From: Alphaproteobacteria bacterium AO1-B
GTDB lineage: Bacteria; Pseudomonadota; Alphaproteobacteria; Rhizobiales; Stappiaceae
Assembly: GCA_001890945.1 (NCBI GenBank)
Contig: MLAX01000004.1
Coordinates: 1 to 64,000, forward strand
Length of the DNA: 64,000 nt
Reading direction: 5' to 3'
The position numbers were made by a program, and so were the translations under genes. This document shows positions 37,313 through 46,678 of the stretch, one piece after another (positions within the stretch are counted from its first letter, which is position 1; each line of letters opens with the position of its first letter). Below the pieces are notes generated by a model. The model saw only the letters and a program-made list of their open reading frames with translations. It did no database searches and was not told the origin of the DNA.

Positions 37313-38136
37313 ACGCTCTAGTATCAGAGAAAGAACTTTCACCGGCTGCCGCTGGAGCACCTGCTGCCGGTGAAGAGCTCCTGCGCGTGGACAACGTGTC
37401 CTTGTCGTTCGGCGGCGTGAAAGCGATCACCAACATCTCTTTCGACATTCTGAAAGGGGAAATCCGCGCAATCATCGGTCCGAACGGGGCCGGCAAGACC
37501 TCAATGTTGAACGTTATCAATGGGTTCTACCATCCTCAAGAAGGCACCATTACCTGGCAAGGCAAAGTGCGCCGAAAGATGAAACCGTATGAGGCGGCCA
37601 GCAATGGCATCGCCCGGACCTTCCAGAACGTTGCGCTGTTCAAAGGCATGACGACGCTGGACAACATCATGTCCGGCCGGTCCTTGAAGATGCACAAGAA
37701 CTTCTTCTGGCAGATGCTCTGGCGAGGTCCGGCAGAAGCGGAAGAAATCGAGCACCGCAAGAAGGTCGAGGACATTATCGATTTCCTCGAGATCCAGGCG
37801 ATCCGCAAAACCCCTGTAGGCCGTTTGCCATATGGCCTTCAAAAGCGGGTTGAGCTTGGCCGGGCGCTTGCCATGGAACCGGATCTTCTACTCCTGGACG
37901 AGCCGATGGCCGGCATGAACTTGGAAGAAAAAGAAGACATGAGCCGCTTCATCATCGATGTAAATCAGGAGTTTGGAACCACCATCGCTCTGATCGAACA
38001 CGATATGGGTGTTGTTATGGATCTCTCCGACCGTGTCGTCGTGCTCGACTACGGCAAGAAGATTGCGGACGGTCCTCCCGAGGAAGTTCAGGCCAGCCAG
38101 GCCGTTATCGACGCTTATCTCGGTGTGAGCCACTAA
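37309..38136 (+). CDS. livG: branched-chain-type ABC transporter ATP-binding protein LivG
   Basis: 275 residues with Walker A GPNGAGKTS, the Q-loop in ARTFQNVALFKGM, a signature region LPYGLQKRVELGRALA (degenerate from LSGGQ), Walker B LLLLDEPMAG and the switch His in IALIEHDMGVVM. The C-terminal IADGPPEEVQASQAVIDAYLG is typical of LivG. The start overlaps the ligase stop by four bases. It pairs with LivF further down the operon to energise import through LivH/LivM. Confidence 0.93.
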   Translation: MNALVSEKELSPAAAGAPAAGEELLRVDNVSLSFGGVKAITNISFDILKGEIRAIIGPNGAGKTSMLNVINGFYHPQEGTITWQGKVRRKMKPYEAASNGIARTFQNVALFKGMTTLDNIMSGRSLKMHKNFFWQMLWRGPAEAEEIEHRKKVEDIIDFLEIQAIRKTPVGRLPYGLQKRVELGRALAMEPDLLLLDEPMAGMNLEEKEDMSRFIIDVNQEFGTTIALIEHDMGVVMDLSDRVVVLDYGKKIADGPPEEVQASQAVIDAYLGVSH

Positions 38137-38149
38137 CGGGGGGAACCAA

Positions 38150-39103
38150 ATGCTCTACGATATTTTCATTGATCCCTTCGTCCAAATGTACCAGATGCCG
38201 GACTTTTTCCTGCAGGTACTTTGGGAAGGATTTGTTGCCGGGATCCTGTACGCGCTCATTGCGCTGGGATTTGTGCTAATCTTTAAGGCCTCCGGTGTCT
38301 TCAACTTTGCCCAGGGCATCATGGTGGTGTTTGCCGGCTTGACGCTTGTTGGCCTTCATGAAAACGGCGTTCCGGCGTATCTGGCCTTGCTGCTGACCAT
38401 CGGTGTCATGGGTGTGCTGGCCTACAGCGTGGAACGGGTTGTGATGCGTCCGCTGGTCAATCAGCCAGACATCATCTTGCTGATGGCGACTATTGGACTG
38501 ACCTACTTCCTGATTGGATTCGGTGAATTTGTCTTCGGTGGTGAGCCCAAGCAAATGATCACTCAAGAACTTGGCCTGCCAACCGGTTCAACGGCATTCG
38601 AATTCGGTGAGCGTGGTCTGGTTATCCTGCAACATATTGATATTGCAGCGGCTGTGATCGCGGTCATCATGGTGGCGTCGCTCGGGATCTTCTTCAACAA
38701 GACGCGTATTGGCCGCGCCTTGCGTGCTGTTGCCGATGATCACCAGGCAGCGCTTTCTGTCGGTATTTCACTCAATCAGATCTGGGCAATTGTCTGGTTC
38801 GCAGCAGGCCTGGTTGCGCTTGCAACGGGGATCATGTGGGGCGCGCGCTCCGACGTGTCCTTCGCGCTGGAAATCGTCGCCTTCAAGGCCTTGCCGGTCT
38901 TGATCCTCGGGGGCTTTACCTCGATCCCCGGCGCGATTGTTGGCGGCCTTATCATCGGGTTCGGCGAAAAGATCGGTGAACTTTACTGGGGTGGTCTTGT
39001 CGGTGGCGGCATTGAGTCGTGGCTCGCCTACATCATCGCACTAATTTTCCTGCTGTTCCGGCCTCAAGGGCTGTTCGGCGAAAAGATCATCGAGCGGGTT
39101 TGA
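38150..39103 (+). CDS. livH: branched-chain-type ABC transporter permease LivH
   Basis: 317 residues with about eight membrane segments, of the LivH family: ALIALGFVLIFKASGVFNFAQG near the start, TRIGRALRAVADDHQAALSVGI in the middle (the coupling region), and the end FRPQGLFGEKIIERV. It forms the heterodimeric pore with LivM. The stop and the next ATG are separated by four bases. Confidence 0.94.
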   Translation: MLYDIFIDPFVQMYQMPDFFLQVLWEGFVAGILYALIALGFVLIFKASGVFNFAQGIMVVFAGLTLVGLHENGVPAYLALLLTIGVMGVLAYSVERVVMRPLVNQPDIILLMATIGLTYFLIGFGEFVFGGEPKQMITQELGLPTGSTAFEFGERGLVILQHIDIAAAVIAVIMVASLGIFFNKTRIGRALRAVADDHQAALSVGISLNQIWAIVWFAAGLVALATGIMWGARSDVSFALEIVAFKALPVLILGGFTSIPGAIVGGLIIGFGEKIGELYWGGLVGGGIESWLAYIIALIFLLFRPQGLFGEKIIERV

Positions 39104-39107
39104 CACC

Positions 39108-40184
39108 ATGTTTTATCGCGAAGCTGGCCAATTCAAAACAAGCTACCAGGCGGACCAGGCACTTATGCCGATCCGTCAGGACCGGATCGGTCTTGCGGCA
39201 ATCCTGCTGATTGCATTTGTCGCCATTCCGTTCTTTGCCAACGACTTCTTTCTGACGTCCATCATGATCCCGTTCCTGGTGTTTTCGCTGGCGGCGATCG
39301 GGCTGAACGTACTGACAGGGTTCTGCGGGCAGTTGTCACTCGGTACCGGCGCCTTCATGGGTGTCGGAGCCTATGCTGCCTACAAACTGACCACCATCTT
39401 CCCGGATGCCAACGTCATTTTGATGGTGTTGTTGTCCGGTGTGTTCTCCGCCGGGGTTGGCGCAATCTTTGGTCTTCCGAGCTTGCGCATCAAAGGCCTC
39501 TACTTGGCCGTGACCACACTGGCGGCCCAGTTCTTCCTTGAGTGGTGCTTCATCCGCATTGGTTGGCTCTACAACTACAATGCTTCCGGGGCGATCGAAG
39601 TCCCGCACCGTGAGGCCTTCGGTCTCGTGGTGTCCGGTGCGGAATCGTCTCCACTGGTGCGTTACTTCATCGTTCTGACAATCACTGTCGGCATTGCGAT
39701 GTTGATGGCGAACGTCTTGCGCGGCCGGATCGGACGGTCCTGGATGATGATCCGCGACATGGACATCGCGGCGGAACTGATGGGCATCCGTCCCTTGCAA
39801 ACCAAGCTGTTGGCTTTTGCCGTGTCGTCTTACATCTGCGGTGTGGCAGGTGCGATGATGGTGTTCTTCTGGCTCAACGCGGCTGAACCGTCATCCTACT
39901 CCATCCAGCTGTCCTTCCAGGTGCTGTTCATGGTGATCTTGGGTGGCTTGGGCAGCCTAGCAGGTGCCTTCATGGGGGCGGCCTTCATCTGGATTTTGCC
40001 GGTCTTCTTGAAGTTCATTCCGGGTGTTCTCGGATTTGACGTGGCAGCAGAAGCCGTCGAGCATGTCACCTTCATGATCGTCGGTGCATTGATCATCTTC
40101 TTCCTGATTGTCGAGCCGCATGGGTTTGCCCGGCTGTGGCAGATCGGGAAACAAAAGCTCAGGGTCTGGCCGTTCCCGTACTAA
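39108..40184 (+). CDS. livM: branched-chain-type ABC transporter permease LivM
   Basis: 358 residues with about nine membrane segments. LivM markers: LAAIGLNVLTGFCGQLSLGTG, LPSLRIKGLYLAVTTLAAQF, and GRSWMMIRDMDIAAELMGI as the coupling helix. It carries an unusually polar N-terminal stretch of about 25 residues. It follows livH closely and is separated from the binding-protein gene by a hairpin. Confidence 0.93.
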   Translation: MFYREAGQFKTSYQADQALMPIRQDRIGLAAILLIAFVAIPFFANDFFLTSIMIPFLVFSLAAIGLNVLTGFCGQLSLGTGAFMGVGAYAAYKLTTIFPDANVILMVLLSGVFSAGVGAIFGLPSLRIKGLYLAVTTLAAQFFLEWCFIRIGWLYNYNASGAIEVPHREAFGLVVSGAESSPLVRYFIVLTITVGIAMLMANVLRGRIGRSWMMIRDMDIAAELMGIRPLQTKLLAFAVSSYICGVAGAMMVFFWLNAAEPSSYSIQLSFQVLFMVILGGLGSLAGAFMGAAFIWILPVFLKFIPGVLGFDVAAEAVEHVTFMIVGALIIFFLIVEPHGFARLWQIGKQKLRVWPFPY

Positions 40185-40208
40185 GGCGGCCAGCCTTATA
40201 CCCGCCAT

Positions 40209-40228
40209 CCGGACTTGGACCAGTCCGG
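40209..40228 (+). other. intercistronic hairpin between livM and the binding-protein gene
   Basis: A perfect 7-bp stem CCGGACT/AGTCCGG with a 6-base loop, without a T run. In position it may act as an mRNA processing or stabilising structure ahead of the highly expressed binding-protein gene. Confidence 0.5.
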
Positions 40229-40291
40229 GGAGGAATGGCGTCACTGGTCTGGCGGTACCGGATCGTCCGGTCCGCATGGGAGGAGTACAAA

Positions 40292-41620
40292 ATGAACTTC
40301 AAGCAACTTGCTCTGGGAACAGCTGTTGCCGTCGGTGTGGGCTTGTCGGGTGCTATGACGCCTGTCGCCCAGGCCGAAGACACCAACTATGTTCCGCTGC
40401 TGACTTACCGGACCGGTCCGTTCGCAGCTTCAGGCATTCACATCGCCAACGGTATGCATGACTATCTGAAAATGCTCAATGAGCGCGATGGTGGTATCGG
40501 CGGTGTCAAGCTGGCCCTCGAAGAGTGCGAAACCGGCTACAACGCGCAAAAAGGCGTGGAGTGCTACGAAGCAACCAAAGGCAAAGGCGCGCTGGTCTAT
40601 AACCCGTATTCAACTGGCATTACGCTCCAGCTGATCCCGAAGGCCAGCGTTGACAAGATTCCGGTTCTCTCCATGGGTTACGGTCTGTCTGCGGCCGCAG
40701 ACGGCAACACATTCCCTTGGGTCTTCAACGTGCCGGACACATACTGGGACGGTGCTTCCGTGGTCATCAAATACATTGGTGAACAGGAAGGTGGCCTGGA
40801 CAATCTGAACGGCAAAAAGATCGGTTACATCTTCCTGGATGCCGGCTATGGCCGTGAGCCTATCCCGCTTCTGGAACAGCTCGCAGAAAAGCATGGCTTT
40901 GAGCTCCTGAAGTACCCGGTTGGTCTGAAGGAAATGCAGAACCAGTCCTCACAGTGGCTGAACGTGCGCCGTGACCGTCCGGACTACATGATCATGTGGG
41001 GTTGGGGCGCAATGAACCCGACCGCTATCAAGGAAGCCGTCAAAATCCGTTACCCGATGGACAAGTTCATTGGTGTGTGGTGGTCCGCAGGCGATGACGA
41101 TGCGGCTGCAGGCGGTCAGGACGCCAAAGGCTACAAGGCTCTGAACTTCTCTGGCGTTGGCCGTGACTTCCCGGCTCTGGATGACATTCAGAAGTATGTC
41201 ATTGACGCTGGTCTGTCTTCCACGGACAGCGAGACACTGGGTCAAACGCTCTACAACCGTGGTGTCTTGAACTCCGTAATCGTTGCTGAAGGCATTCGTA
41301 CCGCTCAGGAACTGACCGGTAAGAAAGTGATCACCGGTGAAGACATGCGGATGGGTCTGGAAGCCTTGAACCTTGACGAAGCTCGTCTTGCGGAACTTGG
41401 CCTTAAAGGTTTTGCACATCCGATGAAGGTGACCTGTGAAGACCACTCCGGCAGCCATCCTGTGTTCGTTCAAGAGTGGAACGGCACAAAGTGGCAGCAG
41501 GCATCTGGCTGGATTGAACCGATGACCGACGTCGTTCGTCCGCTTATCGAAGCTGCGGCTAAAGAATACGCAGAGAAAAACGCTCCGTGGCCTGCACGGA
41601 CTGAACCCTGCCCGAACTGA
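40292..41620 (+). CDS. ABC transporter substrate-binding protein (Leu/Ile/Val-type fold)
   Basis: 442 residues starting at the ATG with GGGAGGAG six bases upstream. Residues 1-29 are a Sec signal peptide cleaved after AQA. The mature part is a type-1 periplasmic binding protein; VPLLTYRTGPFAASGIHIANG and ALEECETGYNAQKGVECYEA are characteristic of the subfamily found in clusters with acyl-CoA ligases, rather than of LivJ for leucine. Likely ligands are aromatic or aliphatic acids; this is inferred from the adjacent ligase genes. The gene uses a more biased codon set than its neighbours, suggesting strong expression. Confidence 0.92.
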   Translation: MNFKQLALGTAVAVGVGLSGAMTPVAQAEDTNYVPLLTYRTGPFAASGIHIANGMHDYLKMLNERDGGIGGVKLALEECETGYNAQKGVECYEATKGKGALVYNPYSTGITLQLIPKASVDKIPVLSMGYGLSAAADGNTFPWVFNVPDTYWDGASVVIKYIGEQEGGLDNLNGKKIGYIFLDAGYGREPIPLLEQLAEKHGFELLKYPVGLKEMQNQSSQWLNVRRDRPDYMIMWGWGAMNPTAIKEAVKIRYPMDKFIGVWWSAGDDDAAAGGQDAKGYKALNFSGVGRDFPALDDIQKYVIDAGLSSTDSETLGQTLYNRGVLNSVIVAEGIRTAQELTGKKVITGEDMRMGLEALNLDEARLAELGLKGFAHPMKVTCEDHSGSHPVFVQEWNGTKWQQASGWIEPMTDVVRPLIEAAAKEYAEKNAPWPARTEPCPN

Positions 41621-41630
41621 TTGGCAGCCC

Positions 41631-41656
41631 GCTCCGCCGCACCACTGCGGCGGAGC
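41631..41656 (+). other. intercistronic hairpin after the binding-protein gene
   Basis: An 11-bp perfect stem (GCTCCGCCGCA with TGCGGCGGAGC, loop CCAC) lies between the binding-protein stop and the livF ribosome site. No T run follows, so it probably protects the 3' end of the upstream message rather than ending transcription. Confidence 0.75.
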
Positions 41657-41674
41657 CTCTCAGGAGAGGACGGA

Positions 41675-42529
41675 ATGGCTTTATTGGATGTAGAAACGCC
41701 GAACACGGAAGCTGCCGCTGAGCCGGCTGAAACGATCCTGTCGGTCAACAATATCGAAGTGATTTATGACCACGTGATCCTGGTGCTCAAGGGCGTGTCC
41801 CTGACTGTACCAAAGGGTGGGATCGTGGCTCTGCTCGGGGCGAACGGCGCCGGCAAATCAACCACCTTGAAGGCCATATCCAATCTGCTCGGCGCTGAGC
41901 GCGGAGATGTGACAAAAGGCAAGATCCTGTTTGAAGGGGAAGAAGTTCAAGCACTGTCTCCAAATGATCTGGTCCGCCGCGGGTGTATTCAGGTCATGGA
42001 AGGCCGGCACTGCTTTGGTCACCTTTCAATTGAAGAAAACCTGCTGACAGGTGCTTACACCCGCAAGGACGGGCACGCTGCGGTAAAGGCAGATTTGGAG
42101 ATGGTTTATGACTATTTCCCCCGTTTGAGAGAACGCCGCCAGAGCCAGGCGGGGTACACCTCAGGCGGTGAGCAGCAGATGTGCGCCATTGGCCGGGCCC
42201 TGATGAGCCGGCCGAAGATGATCCTGCTGGATGAACCGAGCATGGGCCTTGCGCCGCAGCTCGTGGAAGAGATTTTCGAAATTGTTCGCAAGCTCAACCA
42301 AAACGAAGGTGTTTCCTTCCTCTTGGCTGAGCAGAACACCAACGTTGCGCTCAAATACGCAACCTACGGCTATATTATGGAATCCGGACGGATTGTTCTT
42401 GATGGGGCTGGGAAATCCCTTCTGGAGAACGAAGACGTCAAGGAATTCTACCTTGGTGTTGGCGGCGAAGGTCGCCGCTCCTTCAAGGACGTCAAACACT
42501 ACAAACGAAGAAAGCGCTGGCTGGCCTAA
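41675..42529 (+). CDS. livF: branched-chain-type ABC transporter ATP-binding protein LivF
   Basis: 284 residues from the ATG with AGGAGAGG upstream (the frame runs open to 41621). It has Walker A GANGAGKST, signature TSGGEQQMCAIGRAL, Walker B MILLDEPSMGLAPQ and the switch region LLAEQNTNVAL. Compared with LivF of leucine transporters it has about 25 extra N-terminal and 20 extra C-terminal residues, the latter very basic (YKRRKRW). It works with LivG, LivH and LivM. Confidence 0.93.
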   Translation: MALLDVETPNTEAAAEPAETILSVNNIEVIYDHVILVLKGVSLTVPKGGIVALLGANGAGKSTTLKAISNLLGAERGDVTKGKILFEGEEVQALSPNDLVRRGCIQVMEGRHCFGHLSIEENLLTGAYTRKDGHAAVKADLEMVYDYFPRLRERRQSQAGYTSGGEQQMCAIGRALMSRPKMILLDEPSMGLAPQLVEEIFEIVRKLNQNEGVSFLLAEQNTNVALKYATYGYIMESGRIVLDGAGKSLLENEDVKEFYLGVGGEGRRSFKDVKHYKRRKRWLA

Positions 42530-42555
42530 ACAAGGGCTTACAGGCGGAGACGACC

Positions 42556-43794
42556 ATGAGCAATCAACCATATGAGGCGCGCGAGCAGCAAAGCCCTGCT
42601 CAGCGTGAACAGGATCTCTTTGCCCGGCTACCGGAGCAACTGAGTGGCGCCATGCAATCTGCCCCAGGGTGGGCGGCGCAATTGGATGGTGTCGATGCGC
42701 ATTCCGTAACAGACCGTGCGGCGCTTGCAAAACTACCGGTCTTGCGCAAATCCGAGATGCTGGAGAAGCAGAAAGCGGCTCCTCCGTTTGGTGGCTTCCT
42801 ATCGCAAAACGGTGTCACGGCCGCGCGCGTTTTCATGTCGCCTGGACCGATCTGGGAACCTCAAGCACCCGGTCTGGATCCGTGGAACGGGGCGCGGGCC
42901 TTGCATGCTGCAGGCTTCAAGAAGGGCGATACAGTTCTCAACGCCTTCTCTTACCATTTGACACCTGGCGGCTTCATCCTGGATCAGGCTGCGATTGCGA
43001 TGGGCTGCTCCGTGTTTCCTGCCGGTGTTGGCAACACGGATATGCAAGTGGAAGCGGTCGAAGTGTTAAAGCCGACCGGTTTCACGGGAACACCAGACTA
43101 CCTCAAGGTTCTCCTCGACCGTGGGGCAGAGCAGGGCCGGGACATGTCCTCCATCAAGGTTGCGCTGGTCTCCGGCGGAGCCTTGTTCCCGGCCTTGCGC
43201 GAGGAATATGCATCCAAGGGCATATCCGTTGCGCAGTGTTATGCGACGGCCGACCTCGGTGTCATTGCTTATGAGACCGAAGCGCGCGAAGGCATGGTGG
43301 TCAATGAGGACTATATTGTTGAGATCGTGCGCCCAGGAACCGGAGAGCCTGTTGCCGATGGCGAAGTCGGTGAGCTTGTGGTCACCAACTTCAACCCCCT
43401 CTACCCCTTGATCCGGTTTGGAACCGGGGACCTGTCGATGGTTATGCCTGGTCAGTCGCCCTGCGGGCGGACCAACATGCGGCTGGCCGGGTGGATGGGA
43501 CGGGCCGATCAGCGGACCAAAATTAAAGGTATGTTCGTCGACCCGTCCCAAATCGCCCAAATTCTCAGTAGCCATCCGGAAGTCAAGAAAGCGCGGTTAT
43601 CTGTCAGCCGTGCCGGGGCCAGTGATGCCATGAAGTTATCTGTCGAGACGGAGGTCATGGGCAACGGGCTTGCTGAGCGTGTTGCAGATACCTTGCGGGA
43701 TGTAACCCGATTAAAGGGAGATGTAGAACTTGTGTCTCCCGGCACGCTGCCGAACGACGGGAAAGTCATCGCTGACGAACGCGACTACGGCTAA
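42556..43794 (+). CDS. PaaK-like AMP-dependent ligase-family protein with altered P-loop
   Basis: 412 residues related to phenylacetate-CoA ligase. Family landmarks are KLPVLRKSEM near 60, the helix region SGGALFPALREEY and YATADLGVIAYE in the centre, ELVVTNFNPLYPLIRFGTGDLS, and the C-terminal lysine in PNDGKVIADERDYG. However, where PaaK has a Ser/Thr/Gly-rich P-loop (SSGTTGxP), this protein reads FMSPGPIWEPQ. Such proteins recur in Liv-type acid-uptake clusters. It could still bind acyl-AMP or could be a non-catalytic partner. It is the last gene of the operon begun at 35327. Confidence 0.85.
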   Translation: MSNQPYEAREQQSPAQREQDLFARLPEQLSGAMQSAPGWAAQLDGVDAHSVTDRAALAKLPVLRKSEMLEKQKAAPPFGGFLSQNGVTAARVFMSPGPIWEPQAPGLDPWNGARALHAAGFKKGDTVLNAFSYHLTPGGFILDQAAIAMGCSVFPAGVGNTDMQVEAVEVLKPTGFTGTPDYLKVLLDRGAEQGRDMSSIKVALVSGGALFPALREEYASKGISVAQCYATADLGVIAYETEAREGMVVNEDYIVEIVRPGTGEPVADGEVGELVVTNFNPLYPLIRFGTGDLSMVMPGQSPCGRTNMRLAGWMGRADQRTKIKGMFVDPSQIAQILSSHPEVKKARLSVSRAGASDAMKLSVETEVMGNGLAERVADTLRDVTRLKGDVELVSPGTLPNDGKVIADERDYG

Positions 43795-43924
43795 GCCTTC
43801 CAGTCGCCTGGTCGGTCTCTGTTAAGAAAAGATCATCTGCGCCGGTGATGCCGCATTGGCCTTCCGCAGTCGTTGTCCTATGTATGGGCGAAAGTGACGC
43901 AAAGCGTAAGGGTAATGAAAGCAG

Positions 43925-45001
43925 ATGAACGTTCAACCGACAGCTCCCATCCTCGATCAGGCGGCTGAATTTCAAAAAGTCCGCCTGCCTGAGGGACACC
44001 CGGATGTGAAAGCCGGAAAGGTCGGCGTCCTTCTTGTCAATCTCGGCACACCGGATGCGACGGACTACTGGCCAATGCGCCGGTATCTTCGCGAGTTCTT
44101 GTCGGACAAACGCGTGATCGAATGGCCTAAGGCGATTTGGTATCCAATTCTCTATGGCATAGTTCTGATGACGCGCCCGGGGAAATCCGGCAAGGCCTAT
44201 GAGGAAATCTGGAACCACGAAAAGAACGAGTCGCCCCTGCGCACCATTACCCGCAGTCAGTCGGACAAGCTCACTGAAATGCTGGGCGATGCCAATGGCC
44301 GGCTGAAAGTGGACTGGGCGATGCGCTATGGCCAGCCGTCAATCCCCGATAAGCTGAAAGCGTTGAAGGATGCCGGCTGCGACCGGATTCTCGTGTTTCC
44401 GCTTTACCCGCAGTATTCGGCCACAACCACGGCCACTGTGAACGACGTTGTCTGCAAAACCCTAATCGACATGCGCTGGCAGCCGGCAATCCGGACGGTG
44501 CCACCCTATCATGATGATCCGATCTACGTGAACGCGCTGGCGAAATCGGTCGAGAGACATCTGGAAAGCCTGGATTTTGAGCCGGAGACGATCCTTACGT
44601 CCTACCACGGTATCCCGCAGTCCTATTTCAAACGGGGCGATCCTTACCATTGCCACTGCATGAAAACGACGCGCCTGATGCGTGAGGTACTGGGCATGGA
44701 CGAAACAAAATTGCGGACCACGTTCCAGTCTCGTTTCGGGCCTGAAGAGTGGCTTCAACCCTACACCGACAAGACCGTAGAACAACTTGCCAAAGATGGC
44801 ATGAAGAACATTGCGGTCATGAACCCAGGGTTCGTGTCGGATTGCCTTGAAACGCTCGAAGAAATCGCTGGCGAGGCTGGCGAGATCTTTGAAGAGGCCG
44901 GCGGCGAAAACTTCACTCATATCCCATGCCTCAACGACAGCGATCTGGGAATGGATGTTCTGAACACGATCGTTCGCCGCGAGCTCGGCGGTTGGATTTA
45001 A
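43925..45001 (+). CDS. hemH: ferrochelatase
   Basis: 358 residues of the normal proteobacterial type. The start of the fold is KVGVLLVNLGTPDATD, the metal/porphyrin His is in TSYHGIPQSYFKRGDPYHCHC-type sequence, and the acidic partner is in NPGFVSDCLETLEEI. It inserts Fe2+ into protoporphyrin IX at the membrane surface to give haem. No [2Fe-2S] C-terminal extension is seen. It is monocistronic; the ATG is preceded by GAAAG. Confidence 0.95.
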   Translation: MNVQPTAPILDQAAEFQKVRLPEGHPDVKAGKVGVLLVNLGTPDATDYWPMRRYLREFLSDKRVIEWPKAIWYPILYGIVLMTRPGKSGKAYEEIWNHEKNESPLRTITRSQSDKLTEMLGDANGRLKVDWAMRYGQPSIPDKLKALKDAGCDRILVFPLYPQYSATTTATVNDVVCKTLIDMRWQPAIRTVPPYHDDPIYVNALAKSVERHLESLDFEPETILTSYHGIPQSYFKRGDPYHCHCMKTTRLMREVLGMDETKLRTTFQSRFGPEEWLQPYTDKTVEQLAKDGMKNIAVMNPGFVSDCLETLEEIAGEAGEIFEEAGGENFTHIPCLNDSDLGMDVLNTIVRRELGGWI

Positions 45002-45199
45002 TGTGAATTGAAGGTTGAAGTTCATCGTGCGTTGCGAACAGCAATGCCCGATGTGTTGAGGCCGTCATAATCCAGCCAGGCTCAAGCGCCTAATATCATT
45101 TTGAAAACAGTCACACCACGTTGACGCTGGGTGTTTCGTCTGGAACAACCCGACCTCACGTCGTAGTGTGTTGTCAGATAATGATTTTAGGAGGCTGAA

Positions 45200-46186
45200 A
45201 TGCCTATTGCCGGATTTGATATTGTTTTGATCGGCGTACTTTTGCTGGTCATCCTTGTGTTCTTTGCCGGGGTCAAAACAGTCCCGCAAGGATACAATTA
45301 CACGATTGAGCGTTTTGGGCGTTACCGTAAGACACTGACCCCGGGACTAAACTTCATCATCCCGTTCATCGACCGGATCGGTCACAAGCTGAACATGATG
45401 GAGCAGGTCCTGGATGTTCCCTCGCAAGAGGTGATTACCCGGGACAACGCAACCGTGACGGCCGATGGTGTCACGTTTTATCAGGTGCTTGATGCCGCCC
45501 GGGCAGCCTATGAAGTTCTGGGTCTACAGAACGCTATCCTCAATTTGACAATGACAAATATCCGGTCGGTCATGGGATCCATGGATCTTGATAGTCTTTT
45601 GTCCAACCGCGACGAAATCAATGCCCAAATCCTGAGGGTTGTGGACGCCGCCGCAGAGCCGTGGGGTATCAAGATCACCAGGATTGAGATCAAGGACATC
45701 AATCCGCCGCGTGATCTTGTTGATGCTATGGGCCGGCAGATGAAGGCCGAGCGGGAAAAACGGGCATCGATCCTTGAAGCGGAAGGTAAACGTCAGTCTG
45801 AGATCCTGAAGGCGGAAGGTGAGAAACAATCGCTGATCCTCGAAGCCGAAGGGCGCAGAGAATCCGCGTTCCGGGACGCGGAAGCCAGAGAGCGTGAGGC
45901 GGAAGCCGAGGCCAAAGCAACGCAAATGGTCAGTGAGGCCATCGCCAATGGTGATGTGCAGGCGATCAACTACTTCGTTGCCAACAAATACGTCGAAGCC
46001 TTTACGGCGCTGGCTACGTCCCGCAACCAAAAGACCCTGATTTTACCGATCGAAGCAACCTCCTTGCTAGGCTCGCTGAGCGGTATCGGCGAGATCGCGA
46101 AGGAAGCTTTTGGTGATGGCGATAAACCTCAACGGTCATCTTCTGGGGTGCCGGTTACACGTACATCGCCCGGAGAACAGCAATGA
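45200..46186 (+). CDS. SPFH/Band 7 (stomatin-like, QmcA-type) membrane protein
   Basis: 328 residues. One N-terminal membrane anchor (about 5-25), then the SPFH domain ([39 protein letters not shown]), then a long Glu/Ala/Lys-rich coiled coil (about 185-260) and a hydrophobic tail. This matches QmcA/YbbK and the stomatin group, which form large cage-like oligomers around membrane proteases. TTAGGAGG lies six bases before the ATG. The stop overlaps the start of the NfeD-type gene by four bases, the usual SPFH-NfeD pair. Confidence 0.95.
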   Translation: MPIAGFDIVLIGVLLLVILVFFAGVKTVPQGYNYTIERFGRYRKTLTPGLNFIIPFIDRIGHKLNMMEQVLDVPSQEVITRDNATVTADGVTFYQVLDAARAAYEVLGLQNAILNLTMTNIRSVMGSMDLDSLLSNRDEINAQILRVVDAAAEPWGIKITRIEIKDINPPRDLVDAMGRQMKAEREKRASILEAEGKRQSEILKAEGEKQSLILEAEGRRESAFRDAEAREREAEAEAKATQMVSEAIANGDVQAINYFVANKYVEAFTALATSRNQKTLILPIEATSLLGSLSGIGEIAKEAFGDGDKPQRSSSGVPVTRTSPGEQQ

Positions 46187-46653
46187 GTCTCACAGAGAGC
46201 ATCATTCAGGCTCTCGGCTCGTGGAGCTGGGTCGTCCTGGGGTTGATCCTTCTGGGACTGGAAATCCTGGCTCCTGGCACGGTCTTCCTATGGTTTGGAC
46301 TATCTGCCATTGTGGTCGGGATTGTTGCGCTTCTCTTCGATTTCAGCTGGCAAGTTCATGTCGGCCTCTTTGTTGTCCTCTCAATTGTCAGCTTGCTGAT
46401 TGGTCGTAAGCTGATGCTGAAAGCGGCTTCGGAGACCGGGGATCCAGGGTTGAACAAGCGCGGCAGCCGGTACATTGGACGTGAATTCACCCTCACGACG
46501 CCGTTAAGCGAAGGCGCCGGCAAGCTGTCAATTGATGATACGATTTGGCGGATTTCAGGCCCAGATTTACCAGCAGGCACAAAAGTGCGTGTCGATGGTG
46601 TCGACGGCGCTCGGTTGGTTGTGTCCGATGTTAACGGGGAGAGCACGTCTTAG
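46183..46653 (+). CDS. NfeD-family membrane protein (YbbJ-type)
   Basis: 156 residues. Two or three membrane segments (about 16-36, 40-75) precede a C-terminal OB-fold NfeD domain with [28 protein letters not shown] and [14 protein letters not shown]. It is the short NfeD type without a protease domain. It is translationally coupled to the SPFH gene by a four-base overlap and probably stabilises or is bound by that scaffold. It ends convergent with the stator gene. Confidence 0.93.
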   Translation: MSLTESIIQALGSWSWVVLGLILLGLEILAPGTVFLWFGLSAIVVGIVALLFDFSWQVHVGLFVVLSIVSLLIGRKLMLKAASETGDPGLNKRGSRYIGREFTLTTPLSEGAGKLSIDDTIWRISGPDLPAGTKVRVDGVDGARLVVSDVNGESTS

Positions 46654-46678
46654 CCCCGTCGTAGATCGCAACACTGGC

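Noticed and set aside
40136..40291. Earlier start of the ABC binding-protein gene, including an ATG at 40235
   Set aside because: The ATG at 40292 has an ideal ribosome site and gives a proper signal peptide; the upstream part overlaps livM and hairpin sequence.
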